From assembly GCF_000002425.4 (NCBI RefSeq), contig NC_037270.1, forward strand, positions 5,871,450 to 5,935,449: a DNA stretch of 64,000 bases, written 5' to 3'. Origin of the DNA: Physcomitrium patens (taxonomy: Eukaryota; Streptophyta; Bryopsida; Funariales; Funariaceae). The notes under the pieces were generated by a model. It saw nothing but the letters and a program-made list of their open reading frames with translations. It did no database searches and was not told the origin of the DNA. Position 1 is the first letter of the stretch. Each line of letters opens with the position of its first letter. Shown here piece after piece: positions 1 to 11,363 of the stretch. The position numbers and the translations under genes were made by a program.

Positions 1-1456
1 TGATCATTGATTGCAACCATTGGAAGTGGAAGTTGTCTTTGATCTGATATGTTTGATTCTTTATACCTTTCCAAAAGTGAAACATGAAAGATTAGATGAA
101 TCTTCATGGATGAAGGTAACTCCAAGTGATAAGTTACGTTATTAATTTATTTCTAAATCATAAATGGTCACAACTTTCAATCATCCAACTTATCATATGG
201 CCTATCAGTTTTTATATTACATCAAAGAAGCCACAGTTTGTGACCAACTTGAAATGGAAGATATTCCTTTCTAAATTCATCCACCAATAACTTGTAAGGT
301 TGTTGAGTCCTTTCTAGGTGAGTCTTCATGGTTGCTTGAAGTTTGGCCAGCTTTGTAGCAAACTTCTCTGCTACTAGATTTACCGACTTTGAAGACTCTA
401 TCATATCCAACTTTAGATGCTGACCATAGTTTGAGTAGAATGGCATTTACTACGTAGATGCATGGATTATGTTGTTATATGCAAACTTTGCCAATGACAA
501 GTAAGATGTCTAATCATCTTTTTAATAATTGATGGTATATCTCAAATAGTGCTTAGGAATTTGGGTAACCTGCTTTGTTTGGTCATCAATTTGAGGGTAG
601 AAGGTAGAAAAAAGGTTGATGTGAACCTTAATAATCTTGAAGAGTGCCTTGCAAAACCTTGATATAAATTGTGATCCACGATCCGATACAATATCATCTG
701 ACAATCCATGGTAATGATAGACATTGTCAATAAAGAGACTTGTCATCTCATCACTAATAATTGGCTTCTTGTAAGGTATAAAATATGCCATCTTGATCAA
801 ACAATCAACAACTATGAAGAGAGTATCAAATGAGCTTGATGGTGGAAGATCTGTAATGAAATCCATAGAGATAGATGATCATGGTTGTCTTAGATAAAAA
901 GAAGTTGAAGAAGTCCATATGACTAATGTCGAGGGTTCTTTAATCTTAAACAAGTATCACATAATAGTACAAATTTCTTAACGTCCTTTTACATTTTAGG
1001 CCATGAAAAGTCTCTAGACAGAAGTTCCAAGGTCTTTTTGAATCCAAAATGTTCAGCTGCAGGGAAGTCATGGCATATTTGAAGAATGTGTAGGCTAGTT
1101 GGTCCTTCAAGAATGAACAAACTTTCTTCAAAACATAAGAGGTTGTCTTCATACTTGAATTTAGAAGACTTTTTAAAAAGATTTTTGGCAAGACGTTTGA
1201 TATTAAAAATAAGAAGATCCATGTTTGAAGCTTTACAAATCTGATAAAGAAATGATAAATCCATAGGCATTGATACATTGGTTGCTCAAAGATAAAATTG
1301 CTCAAGTTTTAACAAGATTGCTCGAAGATGAAATTACTTAGGTTTTAATAAGGTTGCTCATTGATGATTATATGCAACCTTGCTTTCTTTTGGTTCAAAG
1401 TAGGAACGTCTTGATAATACATCTAATAATCTTTGTTGGCTTTAAAATTGATACAT
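1..1456 (-). pseudogene. Integrase remnant of chromovirus A (zinc finger, core, C-terminal part)
   Basis: The DDE integrase would insert cDNA into chromosomes. From high to low coordinates: a zinc-finger-like segment (989-1270, with H-D-F-P-A-A-E-H-F-G), the catalytic core (522-866, starting MDFITDLP), and a C-terminal segment (222-446 and below). The second Asp is visible in SDRGSQF. The usual catalytic Glu of the GQTERVN motif is replaced by Lys (DDQTKQV). Stops and frame changes separate the three parts. The 5' half matches the integrases at 21-22 kb and 54.8-55.9 kb. The left edge is cut by the window. Confidence 0.75.
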
Positions 1457-2856
1457 TGTCGTATGGTATAATTTGATATCTAGGAATATACTAGATATCT
1501 AGCTGTAGAGAGTGTAGCTTAAACCTTTATATGAATCTTATCTTAGCTTCCAAAATTCCTTTATTTTGCATAAAATTCAAAATATAACAAAACCCTTTCA
1601 AATCATATTTTTGCTGTAAAAGGTTTACTCTTTCCAAATTTTAGAAATTCATAACTCTTTATCTAACCATTCAATTTATTTAAAATTTATAAAGTAGATA
1701 GAATTCACCCTTAAGTTTTACCACAAAAAAAAACCAATTGCAAATTCACTTCCAATCTTCTAGCATCTAAAAAATCCTAGCAGATGTTCTAAACCCTAAA
1801 TTATAAGCACCCGAACACTATTTTCTTAATATCTCAAGAATCCAATATTAAAATATTATAAAACTTATGTTTAAAGTTTATTAACATGAAATTACACATT
1901 TCTTGAAATTTTGAGCCAAAACCTTATCAAATTGATATAATATATAAGATATAGCTCAAGACACAACCACTAGTAAATCGGGTCACTTACTACCCTTAGA
2001 TTGCATGTGCTGACTTCAAAATCTAATAACTCCTTCATTCTAACTTAGAATCCAGAAAGCAATATGCAAAAAGTATAGCTGCAAAAATACTTTCTTCAAT
2101 CGCAGTCGCCAATCCTCAATTGCTGTCTGTATGCGTGCGTTATGCCAAAAAGAGTGACAATAGCTTCCAAATCAACTCATTAACTTTGAGCACCTATATC
2201 TCCTTCATATAAACTCCAAATCATACAAAACTTGCACCAAAACCATAGCCAAAAATCTAAACTTGCTGATCCTAGCCTTCAAAGTTCAAATGATTCCAAA
2301 AAATTAACCCTAATCTCTAATATGGCCTCGGGCAGCCTTCTCAAAGTCCATTGGTCATGATTTTTGACCAATAGGAATGGAGATTTTCATCATCCATCTC
2401 CATTCATCTATATTGGTGCCTTAATTACTCCCTTTGCTATCAAAATCCTCCTTCATTTTTTTTTTTTTTTTATAAGATTTATATAATTTATAATCTAAAA
2501 ACCAAATCAAAGAACCAAAATAAATTTCCAAAGGTCACCAATGTCTCACAAAGATGACTCTAAATATTTAGAAGTTATTATCAACCAAAACCAATCTTAA
2601 GAGCCACTATCAAAAGAAAATTAAAGTTATACAAATTCTATAGTAATCGTTTTAAACAACCTCTTTTCAAAGTAATAATCAAATTATATTCTAAAATCAA
2701 CTAAAATCTACTAATATGGCTCTCACCATATTACTTAATAAATTATATAATAAATACATAATTATATTATTTTCATATAGTAGCTGAACCACAACATGAC
2801 AATGTGATACAAAAGGCAAATTGTGATAAAGATATACTGTAACACGCTTCGTGACA
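1457..2856 (-). repeat. Putative solo LTR inserted between RNase H and integrase of A
   Basis: Homology to the other chromovirus copies stops near 1456 and resumes near 2869. The intervening 1.4 kb is non-coding and AT-rich. On the minus strand it starts TGTCACGAAG and ends ATACGACA, a TG...CA structure. Its last bases match the end of the 5' LTR of element J (57019-57026), and its first bases are similar in style to J's. I see no clear target-site duplication, and the body does not obviously align with J's LTR, so this may be another family. A 16-T tract lies near 2455-2470. Confidence 0.4.
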
Positions 2857-2868
2857 ATTCAAAACTCG

Positions 2869-4020
2869 GGCTAATATGAAATATTTAAGGTTCTTATGAT
2901 CTATATATATAGTCACCTAATGAGCGGCACTTTCAAGAAAGTAGTGCCATTCTTGGAAAGAATCTATAATAACAAACAACTCTTTATCGTGGATTTTATA
3001 TTTAATTTTTGCAGCTAAGAATTTTTTAGAATAGAATATAATTGAATGAAGTTTGTTATCTTTTCCATATTGCAACAAGATTGCTTCCAATGTGTAGTCT
3101 GAGGTATCAGCTTCCATAAAATAAGGCTTGTTGAAATCTGGATGTATCAAAATTAGAGCTATTATAAAAGCACCTTTTAAGCTTTGAAAAACTTTCTCTA
3201 TTTTGGGGCCTTGGTTGAGCTTTTCTTTGCATATCAACCACATAAGTGGAACAACAATCTTGGAGTAATTCTTAATAAAAATCATGTAGAAGTTTGTAAA
3301 TCAAATAAAGTATTGAACATCACATACAATTTTTGGCTTTGCCAAACCGATGATTGCTTGTACCTTTTTTGGATCCATAAAAAGGCCTTTGTTGGAAATA
3401 ATATATACAACAAATTTGACTTGAGGTGCATGAAGTACACACTTCTTCAGTTTTGCATATAATCCAATATTTTGTAGTTTTTCCAACACAAGGCAGATAT
3501 GTTTTTTGTGGTCTTTTGGATTCTTGGAAAAGATTAGAATATCATCTAAATAGATCACAACAAAGTAATCAAAATTTTCACAAAATATATCATTTATTAA
3601 ATATTGGAATATGGCTGGTTCATTGGTAAGTCCAAAAGACATGACATTATATTCAAAATATCCATACATAGTGTGAAATGCTGTCTTTTATTCATCTCCC
3701 TCTTTAATGCATACCAAGTTATAAGCGCCTTGTAGATTAATCTTTGTAAAGATCTTTGCTTGGCTTAATTGATTAAGAAGTCCAAATATCAATGGCAATG
3801 GACATCGATTTTTTATTGTGATTTTATTAAGACTGCAATAATCGACACACATTCATTAAGATCCATCTTTTTTTTTTACAAATAATATTGGAGTATCAAT
3901 TGGTAATTTGGAATGTCGAATAAAATTCTTAGCTAGATTTTTTTCAATGTACTCTTTTAAAGTCACAAGCTCATTATAGGATAAATTATAGATGGATCAA
4001 ATAGTGGTTGAGCACCTTCT
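2869..4020 (-). pseudogene. Reverse transcriptase and RNase H remnant of chromovirus A
   Basis: RT copies element RNA into cDNA and RNase H removes the RNA strand. The RT palm motif YLDDILIFSKN is intact at 3301-3669, preceded by a degraded finger region up to about 4020. RNase H (2917-3285) shows the F-M-E-A-D-T-S-D active-site segment and the HDKEL motif. RT and RNase H are in different frames, with a stop and a frameshift near 3290-3300. The right-hand part (3670-4020) is recognisable only by similarity to the copy at 15150-15450. Confidence 0.75.
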
Positions 4021-4744
4021 TAAAGGACAAACACACAATCATGATGGAAATATTTTGACAAGATGTCTACATTTTTCTTTTCAAATACATATATAAAATC
4101 CTTATACACCTTTGGAATTATTGTTGTAGCAACTACAGGTTCCGATTGTGAATTTGCATAAACAATAAACGTAATACTTTGTTTGATCACCTTCACAAAG
4201 GCTATAGCTTCAATAAAAAAAAGTTATTTAAGATTTGACTTACCAAATATTAGAAGTTTTCTTTTTATAGATTTAGAGGTTCTATAATCTATTAGAAGAA
4301 ATTCTAACTTTTAAGATATCCAATCTATCTGTGGATTGTATTTTTTAAGCCATAAGAGTTCTAAAATGACTGGACTTAATGGTGATTTAATGACATTCAA
4401 TACTACTTAGCTACTATGGTTGTCAAAGGTTATTTCCAATGGAATCGTTTCATGGGTGATGTTTCCAGAAAATAAAGGTTGATTATCTATTACTTCTATA
4501 TGTATACCTTTGGATTTTTTGACCGTACAGATTTTGTGTGATCTAAAAAATTCTTCATCAATAAAACATGCACATGCTCCACAGTCAAATAATACATGAC
4601 AATCTTGTTTTGTGACTCCTAATCGTAGAAGTATAGTAAAACAATGAGAAGCATTGGCAGAGGATACAAAATATTTTTTGGTTTGTGATAATGAAGAATC
4701 TAGCCACACGATCTTTATTATGGCTAGACGCCCTCGTTTTCCTA
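4021..4744 (-). pseudogene. Aspartic protease remnant of chromovirus A
   Basis: The segment at 4407-4709 contains FDCGACACFIDEEFF. This aligns with the D-S-G-A-S-x-x-F-x-D-x-x-F active-site region of the other chromovirus copies, with Ser replaced by Cys. The linker to RT (4021-4406) has frameshifts. The protease would cleave the gag-pol polyprotein inside the particle. It is not functional here because the reading frame is interrupted on both sides. Confidence 0.65.
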
Positions 4745-5579
4745 CTATGCTTTAGATGATGTGGTCTCACTCTTCATTTGATATGTATGTTGGTGTTTCT
4801 CTGAACAGTCACTAACTTTATGGCCAGATTTTCTACAATATAAATATAAGCCAAGTTTCCTTCGATCTTTTTTTTCTTGCTCAAAAAGAGGTTTGAAGTG
4901 AATTCCATTAATTTTCATATTTTTTGCTTTCAAATATTCATTAGAATTGGATGGTGAAGAAATTGCAAAATAATTGGTATATACATGTGGCATAATTGAA
5001 GAACATTTATCTTTTTATCATTGAAATAAATGGTTATCGCACTTCACAGCTTGACTAATGGCTTCATTGAGTGTTAGAGGATCTGACATAGACAACAATA
5101 AGTCCTTGATATCATCTCTTAATCCCTAATGAAATTGGTTCATCAATGCATCTTCTTTCCAATTTACATCATATAGTAATTGTCAAAAATTTGAGGCATA
5201 CATTGATGCAAAGCACGTTTTTTTGTCAAAGGCTTCAAATTTTAATTGTTGAAAAATAAACCTTATCATGTTTACCAAATGTTTCTGAAAATGCTACCAA
5301 AAATGCCTCAAAATTATGAAGTATAGAAGAACTCTTTTCAAATAATGGAACAGACCCAGATAAAGCTTTGCTCAAGAGCATGGTTCCAACCAAATGAACA
5401 TGAGATGCTTTAGTGGAATATTATTGCAATTAAAGCAAGGTGATTAGTCGTACTTGGTTTACAAAGCCACAAACTTATTTGGAAGGCTAATCCTTGGTTA
5501 TTTCATTAATATTATTGTCAGATCATTGACTTAAGTAGATGTATCTCCCATGTTTAAAATAGACATAGTCATCTAAGAA
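4745..5579 (-). pseudogene. Gag C-terminal part of chromovirus A
   Basis: Gag forms the virus-like particle and binds RNA. Near 4800-4850 a zinc-knuckle relic reads YCRKSGHKVSDC; the first Cys of CCHC is replaced by Tyr. The rest (4994-5579) aligns with gag of the copies at 16.2-17.1 and 24.8-25.7 kb but contains many stops. The copia element B begins directly after, with target duplication TTTGG at 5580-5584. Confidence 0.6.
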
Positions 5580-5584
5580 TTTGG

Positions 5585-5921
5585 TATTGAAGAACAAGCA
5601 ATTTAAAGTCACAATACTTAGCAATAACAAGGTTGTACACAAAAGGGAGTATGGAGTAAGATTACTCTTACTTCCAACACTTATTACTTATAGGTGGTGG
5701 TTGCCTATGAATGAGGCAACTTCTATCGATGTTACATCCATTTTTACTTCATTCAACTAAATCCTAGATTCTTTCTTAACCTAACTGCCTCCTACAAACC
5801 TTAGCCGCTACCTACAAATCCTACAAGCTACCACAATAATTTTCTTATATTCTTTTGTTGCCTTTTGATTACTAATAACTTACCTAAGGTAATACCTTTT
5901 ACTAAGTGACTTACTTCAACA
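5585..5921 (-). repeat. 3' LTR of copia element B
   Basis: 337 bp, plus strand beginning TATTGAAGAACAAG and ending CTTCAACA, an imperfect terminal inverted repeat. It pairs with 10614-10949. It is preceded by target duplication TTTGG. Confidence 0.88.
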
Positions 5922-6194
5922 CTCCCACTTTGCTATTGATCAAAGGGCTTTCAATCCTAAAGCCTTTATCAATATGTGATGTCTATCCTTTAGTAATGCC
6001 TTTGTCAACAAATCAGCAAGCATGTCTTTCGTTGCAGAATGCTTCATATCAATCACTCCCATTTCAATCTTCTCTCTTATAAAGTGATGTTGAATGTTAA
6101 TGTGTTTTATTCTTGAATGATGCTTGGAATTCTTTGCAAATGCAAGACATCCTTAATTGTCACACTCTATTGAAGTTGCTTCCATTTGCATATC
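5922..6194 (-). other. Polypurine tract and 3' non-coding part of copia B
   Basis: Minus-strand AAAGTGGGAG touches the 3' LTR at 5922-5931 and is the likely plus-strand primer. The rest encodes the broken end of the RNase H domain or 3' untranslated sequence; no further gene is seen. Confidence 0.6.
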
Positions 6195-8056
6195 TCAAAT
6201 GTCCTTCAAAAATTGTCTTAGCCATATTCCCTCCATTGTACCATAGCTTGCTGCCATGTACTCCGCTTCCATTGTTGACCTTGTAATTGTTGGTTGTCTC
6301 TTGCAATTCCGTGATATAGCTCCTATTCCAACAAAGAACACATATTCTATTTTTGATCTTGTATCATTTGCATCTCTACTCCAATCTGCATCACAATAAC
6401 CATGCAAAGTAATGTTATCACCTCCAAGGCACAATTTGAAGTTCAAAGTGCCTTTTAAGTACCTCATGATCCTTTTGATGGTTGTCCAATGGATTGATCC
6501 AGCCTTTGACATGTGTTGGCTCACAACACTTACTACATATGCAAGATCCACCCTTGTGCCAACCATTGCATATATTAGTGACCCTACTACTGGCTTATAT
6601 AGAATTCCTTACATTTTACCTTCAATTTTGGTAAATTCTTCATTTGTGAGCTTCATCAACTTCAAATTGGCCTCCAAAGGTGTTTTAATAGACTTACAGT
6701 CCTCCATGTTGAATTATTTTAATACCTCTTCAATATACTTACTTTGGCTCATTATAATGGTTTTTTAATATGATCTCTTATAAACTCCACTCCTAAATAA
6801 TAGTGAAGCTCTTTCAAATCACTCATGTCATACTCTCTTTTTAACTTTGCTTTCAATCAATCCATCATCTTCATAGTATTGGTTAAGATAATTAGATCAT
6901 CAATATATAAGATAATTAATATGAATTCATTTGATTGCATCACATACAATGAATGATCAACCTCACCCCTTACAAATCCTTCACTCACAAAGAAATTATC
7001 AATGCGTTGGTACCATGTCCTTGGAGATTGCTTTAGTCCATACAAAGATTTTTTCAACTTACAAATAAGATGTTGATTGCCTTCTTAAACAAATCCTTGA
7101 GGTTGATCCATGTAGATGTCTTCTTTCAAGCTTCCATTCAAGAATGCCATCTTCACATCTATTTGATGCATTTCCAAGTTCATTGCTACCCCAATCGCCA
7201 CAATAGTTCTAATGGTGGTGAATTTGGCCACAGGAGCAAATGTCTCATTAAAATCAATACCAACAACTTGTGAGTAGCCTTTAGCAACCATTCTAGCCTT
7301 GTATCTCATAATATTATCTATTGCATCCCTTTTTGTTTTAAACACCCACTTACAACCAATTAAAGATCAATTTGGTGGAAGTTGAGTCAATTCCCATATT
7401 CCATTGTCCATGAGTGATTTGTATTCTTCTTCTATAGCATTCTCCCACTTTATAGCATCCGTGGACTTCATTGCATCATAAAAATTCAATAAATCAGCAA
7501 GAACAACAACATTTGCATATTCTTCACTTATTTGAGGAAATATGTGGTCCTTCTACCATTCACAACATGGTTTTCTTTCTCTCAAAGGATATCTTCTTTC
7601 ATTTGGAGAAGCTTCATCTTCTTGTACTTCATGCTCTCTTCCAAGCTTCTTCTTCCTTAAAGCTAATATTTTCTCACTTAAAAGTTGATATTCCTCTTCA
7701 TCATCATTATCATCAATATCTTTATTGTATTCATTGCTGATTCTAACAATTGAAGGCACACTATGGTCTACTTTCTTTGACACTTCACCTTGATTTGCAT
7801 TTCTTCTATCTTTATTGTCACCATCATCTTCTTCTTCTTTTTTTGCTGAAATTGATGATGTGTCCATAAACACACCGTTACTCCCACTTGGACACATTTC
7901 CAAGTGCTCAAAAATACTATTATGTTCTAAAAACTCAACATCACGACTTTTGATGACCTTATTGGTCTCTAAACACATTAGCATGTATGCCTTTGTACCT
8001 TCACAATATTCAACAAATACACATTTTGTACTCTTTTCATCAAGTTTGGACCTCAT
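6195..8056 (-). pseudogene. Copia B reverse transcriptase and RNase H
   Basis: The RT begins after a variable linker (7553-8056). At 7085-7345 it shows the conserved block KARMVAKGYSQ...FAPVAK...QIDVKMAFLNG, and at 6857-7057 the SLYGLKQSPRTW block and the catalytic YIDDLI. RNase H at 6195-6566 carries GYCDADW and the S-T-M-E-A-E-Y active-site segment. Stops separate the blocks. A frameshift falls between 6857 and 6566, where T-runs occur. Catalytic residues are visible, so decay is mainly by stops and indels. Confidence 0.85.
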
Positions 8057-8068
8057 GCAATCTGGTAC

Positions 8069-8765
8069 CTATGCATAAGAAATGCATCCAAAGATCCTCA
8101 TGTGTGAAATACAAGGTTTCTTGCCACAATAAGCTTTTTGTAGAGTCATTGATGTGAGTACACTTATAGGGCACCTATTCCTTGTGTACACTGAAGCAAT
8201 CACAGCTTCAGCCCAATACTCATGCTTAAGATGTTGTGCATGAAGCATACTCCTTATCATCTCTACAATAGTGTGATTTGCTCTTTCAGCAACTCCATTT
8301 TTTTGTAGAGTGTAAGAAGTAGAGGTTTCTCTTATAACACCTTGAATCTTCAAGAATTCATGAAAATACTTTGACATGTATTCACCTCCATTGTCCGTGC
8401 ACAATACTTTGATTTTGCACTTACATTGTTTTTTTTATAAGAGCTTTAAACTCCTTAAATCTTAAAAAACATTCACTCTTAGCTTTAATGATATAAATCC
8501 ACACTTTTCTTAAAAAATCATCAATAAATGTAATAAAGTATATTGCTCCTCTAATTGATGGTGTCTTCATTGGTCCACAAACTTCTAAATGTACAATCTC
8601 CAATAATTTGGTTGCTTGTATTGCAACTCTATTTGAAAATGAATTCCTTTGTTGTTTGCCTTGTATACAACCTTCATAAGCAAGTATCATGGCATTGTGG
8701 CTGAACTGACTAAGATCCAAGCCACTTACCATGGATTGAATCTCTTTCATGCATTTGGCATTCAA
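8069..8765 (-). pseudogene. Copia B integrase
   Basis: The integrase core is split by a frameshift near the T-tract at 8431-8437. The first catalytic position, usually Asp in the D-V/L-C-G-P-M motif, reads HLEVCGPM, so Glu replaces Asp. The second Asp (TDNGGEY) and the Glu (NGVAERAN) are present with D-x35-E spacing. The domain would insert copia cDNA; as read it is inactive. Confidence 0.83.
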
Positions 8766-8783
8766 ATGATCAAGTCATTGATG

Positions 8784-10046
8784 CTAGATTCCAAACTTAT
8801 CTTGATCTTCTAAAAAATCAGCAAATGAAGCAACTTCAACTCCATTCACCTTCTTATAATTGATGAAGTAGAGATTTCTATGTCTAAGGCCTTTGGCAAC
8901 ATGTTGTCTATCCATTGTCTTCACAAAGCATCCATTTATGTCAAATTGAACCTTACAACCATGTGATATAAGTTTGCTCATCGAAAGGAGGTTCTTTTTT
9001 ATCTTTGGCACATGTAAGACTTTCTTCAATCTGATCTTCTTGATTTGGTCCTTCACAATAATCTCCACAATAATTAAGCCAATTTCAATGGCTTGTACAA
9101 TGCCATTGTCTCCCAACCAAACTTTGGTTCTTGGAATTTCTTCATAAGTATCAAATAAATACTTATCTAGTATCATATGCTTAGTAGCACTTGAATCTAT
9201 AATCCACTTAGACATCACAGCCATAGAGGCTCTTTCACTTGCCATGAAAGTATAGTCATCTTCACCAAAGTTATCACAAGCATTGTTTACATTCTCTCTA
9301 TCTCCTTTCTTGACTTTGTAGCAATTTTTAGCAAAGTGACATAGTTTTTTACAAATATAGCAATTTTTTATATTATTCTTTAAACTATCATGTTGGTGAG
9401 AATAGCTACCTTTGTCTTGTCTTGAAAATAGAACCAAATCCTCACTTTGATGCTCTTTTTCTTTTTTCTTGGTTATTTCATAGGTAAGTCTTGACATGAC
9501 ATAGTTCATAGTAAGCTCCTTTATGTTTATGGATTCCAATGCCACAATGAGGTAGTTATAGGATCCAGAAAGGCTCATGAGTAATGTCAACATAATTTGT
9601 CTATCATCAATTGGTGTATCAATAACTGCTAGTTGGTTTGCAAGTGCTTTTATGTTGTTGACATGAGCCATGAAGTCATCTCCTTCTTCCATCTTTATTG
9701 TTAAAAAATCCTTTCTTTTCTATAGAATGTTGGCAAGATTTTTACTCTCATACATGTTGCAAAGAGTCTTCCATACTTTCGTTGGTCGAGTGCAAGTAAT
9801 TACATGTGAAAATTTGGCATCATCAAGATTTATTGCAATCATGCCAAAAGAATTCCTTTCACATCGTTTGTACTCCTTCTTCACCTTCACATCAGCATCA
9901 TCACTTAGAGGGTCTTCACTTTCATCAACAATGTCCCAAAAGTCTAATGAAGCCCACAAGAGTTCCATTTTCTTCTTCCAATGGTAGAAGTTGTTACTTC
10001 TAAACTTTTCAATTATTCTCAAATCCTCACCTTCACTTGCTGTCAT
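8784..10046 (-). pseudogene. Copia B gag and protease
   Basis: Gag starts MTASEGEDLRII at 10046, a typical copia gag N terminus, continues to 9720, and resumes in the same frame from 9692 after in-frame stops near 9718. A zinc knuckle CYICKKLCHFAKNC keeps C-x2-C-x4-H-x4-C spacing. The protease active site reads IDSSATKHM where the family has D-S-G-A-T, so the flap-facing Gly is lost. The N-terminal start is chosen because the ATG precedes the conserved copia gag block. Confidence 0.83.
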
Positions 10047-10599
10047 ATCTAATGAAGGAATATATCAAAGAAAATCAAGAAAAAGAAAGAATGAACTTTC
10101 AAAATCAACAAAAAGATGTTGCTTCCTTACAAACCCAAAATGCCTTCTTAATGAATAAACTATTGTTTACACTCTTCAATCACTCTCAATTTTACTTATA
10201 AGACTTCTCACAAGTCTGATAATCGCTCAAATAAGCTTTGCCTCTTTTTAATCACCTCTCTTTTTTCACAAAACAATTATAACTTCACAAAGCACGTCTA
10301 ATCACAATAAGAGGGTCTCTTAAGGAGATTAATACATAAAAACACAAAGTTAGAGTACCAATGAAGAAACTCAATAAAAAAACACAAGACAAGTATTTTT
10401 AAACATCAATCTAAGGTATCTAACAACTTCTAAGATTATGAATGCACTTATCAACAAGTAAGAGCATAACTACATCAATAACTAGATACAAAAGAAAATT
10501 TAGAAGATACCAAATCCTAACATTAGCAACAACCATAAGATCTATTCTTAACACCAATAAAGACTTCAAAGAACTTCAAAATTTACAACTAAAGGTGTG
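10047..10599 (-). other. 5' untranslated leader of copia B
   Basis: About 550 bp between the gag start and the primer site, AT-rich and without a convincing reading frame. This would be the 5' leader carrying packaging signals. Confidence 0.5.
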
Positions 10600-10613
10600 T
10601 GGGCCCATAACCT
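10600..10613 (-). promoter_or_regulatory. Primer binding site of copia B, complementary to initiator-tRNA anticodon arm
   Basis: The plus-strand bases GTGGGCCCATAACC directly abut the LTR at 10614. They are the same as the anticodon stem-loop of plant initiator methionine tRNA as I know it (CAT anticodon inside). On the element's coding strand this is therefore a primer site for an internally cleaved tRNA, as in Drosophila copia and yeast Ty5, and not for the usual tRNA 3' end. Confidence 0.7.
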
Positions 10614-10949
10614 ATTGAAGAACAAGCACTTTGAAGTCACAACACTTAGCATTAGCAACGTTGCATACAAAAAGGAGTATGAAGTAAGATTACTCTTACT
10701 TCCAATACTTATTATTTATAGGTCGTAGTTGCCAACCAACGAGACAACTTCTATCGATATTACATCTATTTCTACTTCATTCAACTAAATCCTAGGTTCT
10801 TTCTTAACCTAGCCTCCACCTTAAAATCCTAGCCGCTACCTACAAATCTTACAAGCCACCATAGTAACTTCTTTATACTCTTTTGTTACCTTTTGATCAC
10901 TAATAATTTACCTAAGATAATACCTTTTATTAAGTGACTTTCTTCAACA
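10614..10949 (-). repeat. 5' LTR of copia element B
   Basis: 336 bp, same ends as 5585-5921, followed by target duplication TTTGG at 10950-10954. On the minus strand it precedes the primer site and gag. Confidence 0.88.
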
Positions 10950-10954
10950 TTTGG

Positions 10955-11363
10955 AACCTTTGTTGTGATTTGATGTGGTAATTGAAGAACTTCGACTCCT
11001 TGACTATTATGTATGATTATGTATAGTTTTTTATTCTACTTTAACAAAATCTTTGTTTTAATCCTCAATGCTTCAAGAACATTAATAATAGAATCTAGCT
11101 TGATATCTTTTAAGTTTGTTATATTGACTTTTCTACTTTTTGCCATAAAAAATCAGAGAAACATATGCCTCCAAAAAAAAAAAACTTGATTTATGATATA
11201 AAGAAAAGAAACCTAAAGTATATTAAGAAAAGAACAATTTTAATCTAAGGGAGGATAATCCGCAACCTCTAAAATACTATAGTACTTCCAAAAAGAGGGA
11301 TAATCCACTCTCTGTCAAAAAAGACTAAGCTCCTAATATTATTTTATGGAAGTCTCAACAAAC
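10955..11363 (-). pseudogene. Gag N terminus and leader of chromovirus A
   Basis: A minus-strand ATG at 11147 opens a short frame (MAKSRKVNITNLKDIK...) that ends in a stop after about 36 codons and then degrades up to the copia insertion. 11148-11363 resembles the leaders of the other chromovirus copies (GGATAATCC-type motifs near 11262 and 11309) and contains a relic of the initiator-tRNA primer site near 11330. The gag N terminus is unlike those of F or G. Confidence 0.6.

Larger units (their letters stand above)
5585..10949 (-). mobile_element. Ty1/copia retrotransposon B, full length, decayed
   Basis: LTRs at 5585-5921 and 10614-10949 flank a minus-strand interior with order gag-PR-IN-RT-RH, which defines Ty1/copia. 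The 5-bp target duplication TTTGG is exact (5580-5584 and 10950-10954). The two LTRs look roughly 85% identical by eye, so the insertion is old. A polypurine tract (AAAGTGGGAG on the minus strand) abuts the left LTR and a primer site abuts the right one. The polyprotein stays in one frame from 10046 to 8421, shifts once near a T-tract around 8431-8437, and shifts again between 6857 and 6566, with a handful of in-frame stops. Confidence 0.9.
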
